DNA of 64,000 bases from Haliclona indistincta (taxonomy: Eukaryota; Porifera; Demospongiae; Haplosclerida; Chalinidae). Each line of letters opens with the position of its first letter. The stretch's first letter is position 1. The DNA is taken from assembly GCA_964017065.1 (NCBI GenBank), contig OZ024788.1, positions 590,727-654,726 on the forward strand, given 5' to 3'. The notes under the pieces were generated by a model. The model was not told where the DNA came from and ran no database searches. It was given only the letters and a program-made list of their open reading frames with translations. Shown here piece after piece: positions 10,971 through 22,754 of the stretch. The position numbers and the translations under genes are program-made.

Positions 10971-13900
10971 TCATTCTATACAAATATCCTCTTTTATCTT
11001 ATCTCTGTGTTCCTCAAGCGCCTTGATCATCTGTGTCAGTTGGTTAGCGTTGTTGGAGAGGTCAATCGGTTTAGCAACTGTATCAAAAGCCACTCCAGCA
11101 ATGCTGACCTCTCCAGTAAAATTGTTGAGACCTGCAAATGCGATCCTAGCACCGGGAGCAACCTTGCCAATACCGAGGATAGCATCGACTGCACCATCAG
11201 CAATCTTGATTCCATCATAGACCATCTTTGGTCCTTGGCTGCCTACAGAATAATATTGATTATAAATAGGGTGAGTTTCACTGAACATGTCATGAATCTG
11301 GTTGTGACATTGCACTATGCATGTACGCAAGCATCACAAACGAGTTGTAAATGTTCAACTTTTTGATACTACTGATGCCAGACATAATGCAAATGGGCTG
11401 GGCAGCAGACATAACTAATTAAGAATACACAGCCAGTATGTTGCAACAAATCAGAAATCACTACATTTTGTTGCCATTGATCCACTGTACATTGTTAGAA
11501 TTGAGAATTTAAATGCATAATATTTATGCATGCATACAGGGAGGTAGTCAGCTCATATAATATCAGTATATAGATGCTGCCTGCTCATTATGAATCTGCA
11601 TGGAAATTTTTTTGGGGCGAGCCCCACATTGTCCATGTACAATCATCTAGCATATTTTTTTCATTGAACTGTTTTTTTCAAAGGATGGCCCGGTCTAGCC
11701 TCAGTACTGCATGGCTTGTTTGAAAGGTGCTATAGTATAATGGCGTACGTGAAAGTACTATTGTGTTAATACTTAATTGAATGAAGCACCTAAGGTGCAG
11801 ATGCCTCGGTGGAATGCCACAATTTCACATTTACAACAAAAATTTTAAATTTTGTTTGACAAAATAATTATTGATATAGAGCTAACGGTATCCAGCTTTT
11901 ACTAATACCATAAGCAAATATCCACAAACACAACTATCTACCATTCCACAAACACAGCAACTGCAGATGCATGTATACAGGATTTCTGTACAGCAAACAC
12001 AGTAAACTGCAGTTGTTGTACTTTTCTGTACAGTGCAGTATAATAGTTATGCAATCAGAAGCCAATCAGTGCTGACCACTAATTCAACTGGGCGTGTCTT
12101 TAATGTTCAGCACGGCACAGCACAGCATCGAGATAGCGTCCATAGCTAGCTTACACACAATTTCTTTAGACATGCGCTGCTATCTTGTAGTGAAATTCTA
12201 ACCTATCAGCTTCTAGACAGTCAACTGTGGATATTTATATATGTCTACGGAGAACTCCAGATCGCCAGCAACAACCATCGATCGCGAGGTAAGCAAATCA
12301 CGCCATAACTCGAGAACAAAGCTTCGTATACACGTTTCAAATGTTCAAAAGCGAGATAATATAGAGTTCTACTTGCATTGCTAGTTTCAGGGCTCATCGT
12401 TCAGCGTGCGCCGCAAAACTGAAGTAACGGACGGAATGACTGACTGACTGACTGACTGACTGACAAACAAACAAACGAACTACTGTATGCCTCGTGGCTC
12501 CGCCCACCGAGGCATAATGAAGCACCATGGTGCAGATGCCTCGGTGGAATTGCAAGCACACTGCACACTGGACATGAGGCTTTGACCGTCAACACACAGC
12601 AACTACATACAGCTAATCCATCAGCAGATGATGATTGTAACAGTACAATGGTCATACAAGCTGGCAAAAATAACAAGCCAATAGTATGCTACCACAGTGT
12701 AATATTTAGTTAGCTGGGCGTGCACAAAGCAGCCATGCTTGTAGCAGCTAGCTTTTTCAGTTTTGCTGATTTTGTTCGGACCCGCCACGCTATCCTGTAT
12801 AGTCCAGATCAACCCTACAATCTGCTAGCCAGTTAACCATGGACACATTCGACTTTGGAGAAGTCCAGATCGCCAGCAACGGTAAACAAAGTAAGCAAAT
12901 CACGCCATAACTCACGAACAAAGCTTTAATTCAAAAATCTAAGACCATCAAGTTCGAGCTATTAACGTGTTCTGTCTATACTGCACTTACCACCACCTGA
13001 TTCTTTGCCGTCTTTCAGAACTAGAGCGGACAGACACACAGACACAGACACGCACGACTACTGTATGCCTCGTGGCTCCGCCCACCGAGGCATAACTACA
13101 GGGTTTTGCAGGTTGCTTGACCAAACAATTTCCTGTTAGCACATGCCCATAGCATGTTTCTGTATACTGCAATTTTATTGAATCTTACAAAATGTGTCAC
13201 ATACGTCAACGTCATTGCACATAGTCAATAGCTAGTTAAGTTAGTAACTTTTTTAGTATTATTTCCAGCTATTGCACATGTGCAAAGGGCGTTTTGTTCG
13301 CAATACATTTTGCAAGATTCACTAAAATCGCAGTACCAATTGTATAGAAAACGTACTGTGCGCATGCACTAGCAGCAAATTTTTGGTCAAGCAACCTGGT
13401 ACAGGGCTTTACAGGTTGCTTCACCAAAGATTTTTTTGCTGGCGCATGCGCACAGTACATTTTCTGTACAATTAGTATACAGAAACACGCTATGGGCATG
13501 TGCTAACAGGAAATTGTTTGTTCAACCAACCTGCAAAACCCTGTATCAATGCTTAGCTGCAATTATCTGCAATAGTTGGGGCGAGCCCCATGCTGCTCGA
13601 AAACGTCTCCCGCAACTATCTATCTATCTATGTATGCGTACGTCATTCCGTAAAATTAATGCCAACGTTGTAATTCATCGGATGGTTTCAATTTTGCTCA
13701 ACTGAAACCGAGCAAGCGCAAAGAGAAGGAGCATAAGCAACGTGATGCAGAGACTGAAGAACAAAGAGAGGTTCGGCTACAGCAAATGAGAGAGAAGGAG
13801 CATGAGCGACGTGGTGGAGAGACCAAAGAACAGAGAGAGGACAGGCTATAGCAAATCAGCCTTCACTCGACTGCGGCACAATCAGTGCATCACACCTTCT

Positions 13901-16416
13901 CAAAAGCACCTCCTCAGCTAAATACCTACTTATAGCTACCAACACTACTCGCTCAGGCTCGCCCCACAAATGTCACTAGTATTAAGTCATTATGCCTCGG
14001 TGGGCAGAGCCACGAGTCGTGCGTGTCTGTCTGTATGTCTGTCCGCTCTAGTTCTGAAAGACGGTGAAGAATCAGCTGGTGGTAAGTGCAAGTCGAATGT
14101 GTCCATGGTTAACTGGCTAGCTGATTGTACGTTTGATCTGAACTACAGGATGGCGTGGCGGGTCCGGATAAAATTCAGCGTAATAAAACCAAAAAAGCTG
14201 CTACAAGCATGACTTGTAACAGCTTTTTTGGTTATGTTATTGTTATTTTTGCCAGCTTGTGTACTTTATATATCTGTTACAATCCCGGCATCATCTACTG
14301 ATGGAATCATGAGCTATAGTTTCTGTGTGCTGTCAAAGCATGTCCAGTGTGCAGTATGCATGCTTCCACCGAGGCATCTGCACCATTGGTGCTTCATTGC
14401 TCCATCATTAATGTATTATAGACAGAGAAAAGTTAAGGTGGGACCGGTGTGAATGTGTGAATTTTTGGTATACCAAACAAACGATTGTTGTGGTAGAACC
14501 GAGCAAGCTAGGGACATTATTTTTTCAAATAGTTAAAGTAGAAAGGTTTGTTTGTATGCACAATGCAAATTAGAGTTTCAAAGTTTATAGGTTTTGCAAA
14601 ATGTTCGTCGTTGTAAAGTGTAATTAAAGTACATTATCTTGTTTTTCTCGCCGACAGAAAGAGATACAGTAATTTCAGTTTCACAGTTGTTTAGGGGACG
14701 CAAAGAGCTAACTTTTCTGCAGAGGCCGCAATCACAAAGAGATTTGTTCTCAATGCTCATCGTTTTTAGCTCAATACTGCCTAGAGCAGCCGACTTGGAT
14801 CCTGCTGATGCGGCCTCAGCTAAGAACAACGCAGACTTGTTGAAGAATCCATGTAGCAACTCTTGAGTACTGCTGATACTCCTTCGCTGAGTATGAGCCC
14901 GCCAGGCTTCGTGGTTCTGTACAGATCAGTCGTTACTTGTTCTCCAAGCGCACATTCTACTCGTTATTCTATTTAATGACACAAGCAAACGCTTAGCTGA
15001 TACTGTTCCAAAATTAATATGGAAGCGTGGTGTAGCAGCTGTATTTGTACTGCAAATAGCGCTCATGAATCTAATTATTGTTGCGTGAATCTAATTATTG
15101 TTGCGTGAATATCGTTAAAAGTGATCTTTTTTAGTAGTATATCTCCTGAACCAATCAGAATTCTGTTCTGTAAAGCTGGAAATTTACTTATCAGTCTAAA
15201 ATGAACATATGCTGTAAAACCAACTAAAATCCAAGAGATGAATTTTCACACTGGTCCCACCTTAAAAAGACAAATAAGCCTTTCACTATACCACAATACA
15301 TACATTGTAGACATAATTAGTTTCAATAGAGTTTCTTGGAAGCTAGTCAATACCTGGAATGCATTAACAAGGCTTTATAATTATTATCCCTCCCATAGCT
15401 TTTATATACAATCACAACCACTTGTTGATGTCTTCCTGTGTTGCAAGTATCAGCACTTATATAGTTACAATGTAGTTTTCAGCAAGTGATGCTCAGTACA
15501 GTTGGAAAGACACATACACATAATTATTATGAAGACTAATGTATGCCCTTGATGACATTAATTTGTGTTTTGACCACAAGCTATATAAAACACAATTTGT
15601 AGTACAAAACATGCAGACTAAACCACTAAACTGTATGTACAAGACTCCCCACATGCCCTTTCATGAGTTTTACATGTGTGACATGTATTGTCTCACTTTT
15701 AAATCCAAAAAACAACATTCTTTTCAGAATCATCTTTTTTGGAAAAGATGGATAATCCTTTGCAAGTTCTTCAACATTCTTTATCAACATTTCAGAAGTA
15801 TGTTCGCGCATTTTGACAAAGCTCTCTCTGTCTCGCTCCGTTGCCTGTTCAACTGTTTTGACATGACCTCTGGACACCAACCAGTCACCTACGTCAGCAC
15901 CTGCCATAGTGGCAGCACCAGCTCCCCCAATGATTGCACCTACATGGATTTTATAAAATGTAGTAATTATTGTTGAAAAGCTAAAAATAGTTTATGTAAT
16001 TGTGGACCGTAATCCAGTGTGAATACAAATCCACAAAATTAGGTCAGATTATGAAAATTATTTACCTGGTATTAGTAGGCCGAGGCTGGCTCCAAATGTG
16101 ACAAAGCTCAGACCAAATCCAATGATTCCAAGCACACTTCCAACCATTGCTGCACTAGCTCCAGCAACCTTTAAAATACAGCGTTTCTGATATCTGTCTT
16201 GTCTTAGATCTTTCAATAGCGCAAGTGTGTTCTTTCTCTCAGTCCGCAGCCATTCTGGTATTTCAGAATCTAGCTCTTGAATCGAGTGAACACCTTCTTT
16301 GAATCTGGAGTCATTAACTAATGGCGCACAATCCTGCATGCAACACATGGTATTGGTTCTATATCATGTGTCATGCTGTTATTTTATCTTACACTTTCCA
16401 ATAAAGATTCAGTCAT
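10971..16416 (-). CDS. Apolipoprotein-L-like protein, array copy E (268 aa)
   Basis: Four exons on the minus strand join without a stop: 16416-16393, 16333-16066, 15939-15697 and 11242-10971, each with GT-AG junctions, in phases 0, 1, 1; total 807 nt. Exon 2 ends in a glycine/alanine-rich hydrophobic run ([20 protein letters not shown]). Exon 3 opens with a second one ([18 protein letters not shown]), then an acidic, probably coiled-coil segment. Exon 4 holds a third hydrophobic stretch and a helical tail ending KIKEDICIE. This layout matches the ApoL family, whose vertebrate members act on membranes and in cell death or immunity; function in sponges is not established. Exon 4 lacks about 24 residues present in copy A. 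Intron 3 is 4.5 kb and packed with MITEs. A TATA box and CCAAT box lie upstream at 16473-16531. Confidence 0.75.
11779..12516 (+). mobile_element. MITE of the GAAGCACC / TGCCTCGG family, copy 1
   Basis: Begins AATGAAGCACC with a small hairpin to GGTGCAGATGCCTCGGTGG and ends CCACCGAGGCATAA near 12516, preceded by a (TGAC)n run. The internal block CCAGATCGCCAGCAAC followed by AAGCAAATCACGCCATAACTC (about 12250-12320) recurs in copy 2. No ORF. It lies in intron 3 of ApoL-like copy E. Confidence 0.6.
12516..13095 (+). mobile_element. MITE of the GAAGCACC / TGCCTCGG family, copy 2
   Basis: Starts TAATGAAGCACC directly where copy 1 stops and ends CCACCGAGGCATAA at about 13095, so two copies sit in tandem. 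The CCAGATCGCCAGCAAC block is at about 12864-12880. Non-coding. Confidence 0.6.
13099..13543. mobile_element. TIR element (CAGGGTTTTGCAGG ends), possible TA target
   Basis: Terminal inverted repeat of about 60 bp (13099-13165 against 13485-13543), with TA on both sides (13097-13098 and 13544-13545), as expected for Tc1/mariner-type MITEs. A related end (CAGGGCTTTACAGG, about 13403) lies inside, so two related copies may be fused. No ORF. Confidence 0.5.
13989..14399 (-). mobile_element. MITE of the GAAGCACC / TGCCTCGG family, copy 3 (inverted)
   Basis: Reads TTATGCCTCGGTGGG at the left and CCACCGAGGCATCTGCACC...GGTGCTTCATT at the right, the reverse of copies 1 and 2. Internal GGCGTGGCGGGTCCG matches, in reverse, the 12770-12800 part of copy 2. 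A perfect-looking hairpin (AAAAAGCTG...CAGCTTTTT) sits at 14194-14230. Confidence 0.6.
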
Positions 16417-16472
16417 TTCTTTATCCGTAGTCTTTTGTCCGCATCAGCACTGAAAAGAGCGAGCAAAAAAAC

Positions 16473-16531
16473 TTTATATAACGGAATCTGTTTGCCGCAT
16501 AATGTGCAGCATTATACTGCAATCTGATTGG
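16473..16531 (-). promoter_or_regulatory. TATA and CCAAT box promoter of ApoL-like copy E
   Basis: On the plus strand TTTATATA (16473-16480) and CTGATTGGTC (16524-16533) lie 57 and about 110 bp beyond the start codon at 16416. On the coding strand they are TATATAAA and a CCAAT box 47 bp farther upstream. CTGATTGG is the classic extended NF-Y site. The same pair occurs at copy B and, multiplied, at copy A. Confidence 0.6.
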
Positions 16532-16764
16532 TCAATAGCAGATTTTATAAGTCTGTACAATTATGTTACTAGAATAACAGATCAGGTTTCAATGGGATGA
16601 GCCACAGCTTCCAGGAATCAGTAATGTAAGTTACCAGCATTTACAATGAGGTTGATTTACACTAGTAAGTGCAGTGTCTATTCATTATTGTCTGTCTGTG
16701 TGTGTGTGAACAGATGTGGTAGTGAAAATGCATGTGTAACAATTACAGTTTAATGCAACAACTC

Positions 16765-16960
16765 CCATTGATTCAAGAACTTTCCCTCCTTTGCAAGTTC
16801 TTCAACATTCTTTTCAACGTTTCAGCATGTTCACACAACTTAGTACAGCTCTCTCTGTCTCATTCAATTGCCTGTTCATCGATCAGCTGTTTTGACATGA
16901 CCTTTGGACACCAACCAATCAGCACCTGCCATAGTGACTGCACCAGTTATGCCAATGATT
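16765..16960 (-). pseudogene. Stray ApoL-like exon 3 fragment
   Basis: The minus strand matches exon 3 of the array genes in pieces (the EELAKE, ETLKR and MAGADW regions) but carries small insertions and frame changes. It lies upstream of copy E, beside a retroelement remnant, and has a close partner at 31085-31280, so this block was duplicated as a unit. Confidence 0.6.
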
Positions 16961-16979
16961 GCACCTGGAAATTGTGTTG

Positions 16980-17165
16980 GCCAATACACTCTCCCAGGGC
17001 TGTTGCAGAGAGAGCTGAGGTACTTAAGTCAGAAAAATGTAAGACCTTCCTCGTGGCTGGAGCCTCACACACATTACGTTTCGTCAAAGACCGGAAGATG
17101 GATCAGAACTCAGACAAGAGAGCCTAAATCAGCAATGTATATTGTTCAGCGTCTGGCAGTGGCGA
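16980..17165 (+). mobile_element. Truncated retroelement ORF tail (copy 1)
   Basis: The plus strand reads [20 protein letters not shown] and, farther on, IVQRLAVAI with a stop. Fuller versions are at 25730-26075 and 31490-31880. I recall similar tails at the end of reverse-transcriptase ORFs in cnidarian and sponge genomes; no RT catalytic part is visible here. Broken by deletions. Confidence 0.5.
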
Positions 17166-17339
17166 TTTAAAGAGGTAATGCCATATACCTATTGCTGGAA
17201 CTCATTCACTGAGATAGTCTTGTTCATATGAATAATTATTATTGGCAGCAAAAAGTTAATAACTACGGGTGAGTTAGCTGTGATTAGCTGCAGCAAAAAA
17301 ATTATATTACTCAATGAGTCATTGCTCCTCCCTCATTCT

Positions 17340-18973
17340 ATGTCAAAATCCTTTTATCTTGTCTCTGTGTTCCTCAAGCTCCTTGATCATCAGCGCCAGT
17401 CTGTTAGCTTTGTTAGAGTTGGATCCTTGACCAGTTCTGTGGATGTCATAGGACCCTTTGATAATGACAAAATTAGGTCAAATGGCATAGCAACTGAATC
17501 GAACACCACTCTTGCAATGCTGAGTCCTCCAGCAATAGTGTTGAGACCTGAAAAGGATAACATAATGATATCCTATGTAATGCCACAAAATCAGCAGTTT
17601 CTTGGAACTAGTCAATAGCTACCTGGTATGGCTTTATACCACTCCCAGAGCAAAACACAGTTTTTACACCTGCATGCTATTGTACAAGCTAGTCATAACC
17701 ACATTGATCCTCTCCTCTGCATGGTCTAAGGCAGAGCCACAGAACTTGCTTTAATACTATAAGTTACAATAATATTATGTAGTCACCAACTTTAAGTTTG
17801 CATATGTCATGCAATCTGAATTAACTAGATTTACAATGAAGGTGGTTTGTATCAATTTTTGTCCTTAATTTTATTCTTGTGGCGATGCATTGAAAATGCT
17901 GAATGAAAACATAGCTTTTGCCCAAGAACAACAACAGACATCGCATGTGTATACACGATACACAAATAAATACACGAAGAACAAAGCTGTGAGTAGATAT
18001 AATTTATGTAGATACAAGAGGCGAAGGAAATACACAAGAAATATTTCGTGTATAACTATTTTAGACAGCCCCACCCATTTTAACACATGGCAATCTCGAA
18101 CTGGACGATTCTGTTCGCAATTCCTGGTGTTGCGCTAACGACAAACAAAGGTTAAGTGCAAATTTGTACCAAGCATACGTGGAAAACGAAGGGAAAGGCT
18201 GGATTAGTGCTTGATCATGGAAAACAACACTTTTAATTCAGTATACGAAAATAAACGAAAGTAGATGTGTATATTAAAGTTAATACAAGTATATACACGG
18301 ATAATTTTGATAATTAAAGTAATTAGAGAGTAAAGAGAAAAAAGTAGATGTGCAATGTCTGATAATCAATAATGTAGTTTACATTGTCTCACCTTCAACT
18401 GCAGCAGACTCCATTGATTCAAGAATCTTCTCTTTTGGAAGAGATGGATATTCCTCGGCAAGTTCATCGATTTTCTTCTTCAATGTTTCGGCCTTTTCTT
18501 TCAATATGACAAAGCTCTCTCTGTCTCGCTCAATTGCCTGTTCCGCTGTTTTGACAAGACTTCTGGACACCAACCAGCTCCTAATGTCTGCAAATGCCAT
18601 AGTGACAGCACCAGCTCCCCCAATGATTGCACCTACATGGGATTAGAGATGGTAATTATATGTCAAACAATGATTTTATTTTTAAACCTGGTATTAGAAG
18701 CCCAAGGCTGCTGCGTCCAGATGTGACAAAGCTCAGACCAAACCCAAAAATCCCAAGTATGATTCCAACTTTCGCTGCATTAGCTCCAGCAACCTTTGAA
18801 ACGGTGCGTTTCTGATAGCTGTCTTCTCTTTGCTTTTGGAGATCTTTAAGTAGTGAAATAGTATCCTCTCTCATGGTCAACCATTCTAGTAGTATAGAAC
18901 TTAGTTCCTTTATTGTTTCAACGCCTTCTTTGAATCTGGGGTCACCAATTAGTGGTATACAATTCTCGTCAAT
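17340..18973 (-). pseudogene. Apolipoprotein-L-like copy D, truncated
   Basis: Exon 2 (18973-18688) and exon 3 (18632-18393) are open with good splice sites and equal the exon sizes of copy A. Exon 4 survives only in part (about 17556-17340), lacks its first third including the [10 protein letters not shown] start, and shifts frame near 17470. The expected first exon with an MTES... start was not found upstream of 18973; that region reads VIKKVTGTSK from a GTG. Intron 3 sequence (17560-17820) matches 34440-34730 of copy A. I call it a pseudogene, though exons 2-3 are well kept. Confidence 0.65.
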
Positions 18974-19099
18974 CTGTGACATAAAAATTGGGTCATGTAC
19001 AATGTACTTTCTTACTTTACTTGTTCCTGTTACTTTTTTGATCACTATCAGTTTGAACTTATTAGCTGTATTCTATGTTGGCTGTTGTTTCATTTTTAC

Positions 19100-21470
19100 G
19101 ACTCCGTGAGCAGCAGTTACTAGTCTAGCAGATGTGAACGTGCACAGCCTCGTGAGAGTAAGGAGTGTGGTTTGTGTGTTTAATAATTATTATCAATCAC
19201 AAGAATAATCATTCAATAAAAAAAAAGAATTAAACAATTCGCGTGGGCGGCAATTTCAGTTTATCACTTTTAAAATTAATGTCTGCCAGCATTGCCAAAG
19301 GTGTGCCAGCATTGCTTAGGTTAGTGTACGTTAGCCCATTTTGAAGTAAATAATTATACAGGTGCATATTCTTGGCTAGAAGCTAAGCAGACTAGAATTA
19401 GCCATGATTATCAATGAATACATTTCAATGAGGAAGTCCACGCCCACACTGCACAGATGTGGTCGCCGCCTAACGATATTCACAGTGTGCATTCTATGCG
19501 CATAACTTGTACGCACTAAATAGCATACCGCCACCTTAATTCGTATAGTCATCCCTAGCTACATATCATTGCCGAATATTCGTCAATGATAATACATACG
19601 CATGCCATCTCATGCCTGGTTGTGTGCATAGGAAACACACTCATGACTCATGAATGTGTGATAGGAGTTTATTGCCTCTGGCTATATTCTAAAGAATATG
19701 AAACTTGACTATTATCACAAAACAGTTCACCCGCTGATGCTGTTCACATAATTACATTGATTTTTTAACCTAGGCCGGGTTATGTAACGACCTCGCTAAG
19801 CTTGATCGTCACAACAATCCTGCCTTGGTTTCTAAACAGCGTATAGCCATGAGTAGCTAAGCAACACTCACACAACAGATTTTGTAACAAAAATTGGCAA
19901 TTCAGTTTGAACTGTCGTTCAGATGCAGAGACATGGTGTGGCTCTGAACAGCGAAACGCGACCCTTGACAACAAAGAAGACTCGGCAGCACTTTTTCAGT
20001 GATGCTGAAGTTAATCCAATGGTAAGTCTATCGCTCCAGCATGCATACTGTCCACAAGCTGGACTGAAGGAAGATGCTTGCTTGTCAGCCACGTGCGTAC
20101 TGCCATAACAAGCTCCACTCTTATCAAACTCCTTCCTGCTAGGGTGGAGCAGGGAGGAGTTTGCATTTGCTTGCTCCCTGCTCGGGCATACAGGAGTACG
20201 TAGAACAAGTAAAACAAATGCAAAGGTACTGTTAAGAGACAATTAAGAGTACTGTCTGGAGTACTGTCTGGAGTACTGGAGGAGGAGTACTGTAAGGTAC
20301 TGTCTTTGTTGAGTTTGCATTTGCCTGTTGCTCGATTGCATTTGCTTGCTTGATCGATTGCAAGCAAATGAAATCAAGCAACAGGCATGAGTTCTTCGAC
20401 GTAAATTAGACTTGCTCTATACTCTAGCACTCGTCTACGTGTCGACAACTTAGTTATGATCTTTTTGTCTGCAGAGAACTCAGAGGAGAATGAACAGTGA
20501 CCAGTACTGACTCAAGTTGGCTTCTAAGTAGCGCGGTTTGGATACTAAGTGCGCGGTTTGGATACTAAGCTATTTAGAGTCCAAGATGTAGTCAATCTCA
20601 TTGGTCAATATCACTAGACTATACTCTAAGTATTAGTTATTGCCCTCACGCGAGGGCATTAACCGACATTAATGACCGCGGGAAGTCGGTCGCCCGAGTA
20701 ACGGTCGAGGGCGCAGCCCGAGACTGTACGAGGGCAACCGACTTTCCCGAGGTCATTAATGTCGGTTAATGCCCGAGTTGTGTAGGGCAATAAATGATTT
20801 ATTACATAGTTCATCTCTGTGAGCGCAATAACTACGCGAATTTTTCAAACTCGCAAAGACGCAACGGTCTGTTGCTATAGAAGACGCTACGCGCGGTCAA
20901 TAACCTACATTAATGCCCTCGAATAGAGCAATCTGATTGGTGAAAGATGACGTACTATGTAATAATAGTAGTTAGACCATACTTCAATGTAATTCTGCAA
21001 TTTGATTGGTCAGCCAGAGGTAAACTAAATCAAGTAGACCACCGCTGATTTCACTTAGTACACCGCTGAGTTTACTTAGACCACCTTTAATTAACCACGT
21101 CATTAATAACCACAACAACATGGCGTCGTCGAAAAACGCACGCGAGTTTATACTGCCATCGCTTGAAAATGGGCTGTCGCTTGACTCTGGGAACTTCTCT
21201 GGGCTCTCTACCACCTCGAGCGCTTCGTTTGCTTAAGCGCAGGTATGGTCTAAACACCTCAGACGATAGATTCTGAGATTTAGCTCACCTTGGAAACCGA
21301 AATAGACGCCCTCGCGCTACGCGCTCGGGACGTCTAAAACATCGGTTTCCGCGGTCATCTAAATCCCGTAGACACCTCGAATCCATCGTCTAACCTATAT
21401 TTAGACTATAATAATTATTATTATTACTATGTTGTCTATTTGCTACACCTGAGCATGAAACAGCAGGTTT
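19100..21470. other. Intergenic stretch, no supported gene
   Basis: AT-rich sequence with several short ORFs of no recognisable family. It includes the hairpin element at 20638-20792 and several CTGATTGG-like CCAAT boxes (20597, 20928, 20997), which may be promoter traces or part of repeated DNA. Repeats of AGTACTG(T) at 20250-20300 are a degenerate simple repeat. Confidence 0.5.
20638..20792. repeat. Palindromic element, about 155 bp
   Basis: Arms 20638-20690 and 20740-20792 are inverted copies (GGGCATTAACCGACATTAATG against CATTAATGTCGGTTAATGCCC), flanked by TTATTGCCCT and AGGGCAATAA. It could fold into one long hairpin. A decayed partial copy (TAACCTACATTAATGCCCTCG) is at about 20902-20923. 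Confidence 0.7.
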
Positions 21471-21477
21471 TGATAGC

Positions 21478-21680
21478 TTAATGCTTATCCAGGCGATCAA
21501 TCATAATTATGTTGTCTATTTGCTGGTGTATATCAGCCGGTAGGAGGAGTATGAACACCTCTTTCCTTTGATCTCCAAAGATGATGGCAATTCTACTGAG
21601 AAATTCTTTGATCTTATTGGTTTCTATGGCTTCCAAGGACTTCACACTCGCCAATCGCTTTAATACATATTCAAGCATGC
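21478..21680 (-). CDS. Orphan terminal exon, unidentified
   Basis: The minus strand is open from an AG acceptor at 21682-21681 to a stop at 21478 and reads GMLEYVLKRLASVKSLEAIE..., then FLSRIAIIFGDQRKEVFILL. The composition looks like a real helical protein, but I cannot name the family and found no upstream exon with fitting phase. It may be a 3' exon of a lost gene or chance. Confidence 0.25.
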
Positions 21681-21719
21681 CTGAGACTAGTGAGACACCA
21701 AGAAAGCATAACCGTAGCA

Positions 21720-22750
21720 TAATTCCTAGTTACTACTAATCTTGTTAGTATCAAATCTGTATGTAGTCGAGCTACTTGCACTGCATGTTTGTTGCCATCT
21801 CACGCTTATTTAAAGTTCGCATTTGGTACACAAATTTAGACTTCTGAGCGTCAACAGATTTCGTTCAACTATTATGCACAACAAATCTGATTGGTCAGTG
21901 GGAAGCTGTGTTGCTAGACCCTCTCCCGCCGTCCATCCAATTATCAGTAGGCATGGAGAAGGTCAGCTGCTATAGACCATGTTTGCTGTTGCTATAGCCT
22001 AAAGCAGTAGGACATTCAGTGCATCCGTTCAGATCTACAGTCCTTGCACTATTACAATAGTGCCCTTGCTACGCTATGGCTTTCAAATCATGTGCATAAT
22101 CCTCGGATGTGCTGTCTAACTACAGTACATACTTCACATACATGTAAACATACTTCATCATCCTTTGATTCTAGTTCTCTTTTCGTTGCTTCATCTTTTG
22201 GTGCAAGCTCTCTTTCTCTTCTACTTGCAATTGAGTGTGCTGCTGTAGAACCACATTATAACAACTGTATACCATACACATCTAGTTTCAAGTACGGAGC
22301 CATGCAGACAGATTTTCTTTACTGGAGACCATGTGGTCAGAGTAGGCAAATCTCTGCAAGAATGAATTCATATAAAATCACACCTTCAAGCTACAACTCT
22401 ACAGCACTAACAATCGCATGCGTTTTTTTTGTTTTTCTTGGCAGTTCAAAATCTTCAAATTGTCAGAACAGCTATCAGTCATGCCTTATCTCAGGCTCAT
22501 TGCTGGCTTAATTGTCGGGCAGTGTATGGATCTAGCTGTACATTGCAGATACAATAAGAGCAGTGATAGTGCAGCAAGTTCTAGTATTAGCATTGTGTGT
22601 CATGCATTAAGTTTTTTCTCTGCTGCAAGCAATTGCCTATACATTTACAACTTACATGTGTACAAATCGATACTACATTCCAGAGGTGTTAATGATTTGG
22701 CTGCCTACTTCAGGTGACCAGCTATAGGTCTCCTGCAAGTGCAATCCCTG
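21720..22750. other. No supported gene
   Basis: Plus-strand ORFs at 22044-22511 and 22418-22717 overlap in different frames and look like chance. A CCAAT box (CTGATTGGTC) lies at about 21885. Nothing else identified. Confidence 0.4.
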
Positions 22751-22754
22751 GCAG

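Noticed and set aside
15539..15976. 145-codon plus-strand ORF
   Set aside because: Antisense of ApoL-like exon 3, which has proper splice sites and family features on the minus strand.
22044..22717. Two overlapping plus-strand ORFs as a gene
   Set aside because: Low complexity, conflicting frames, and no recognisable domain or convincing splice chain.
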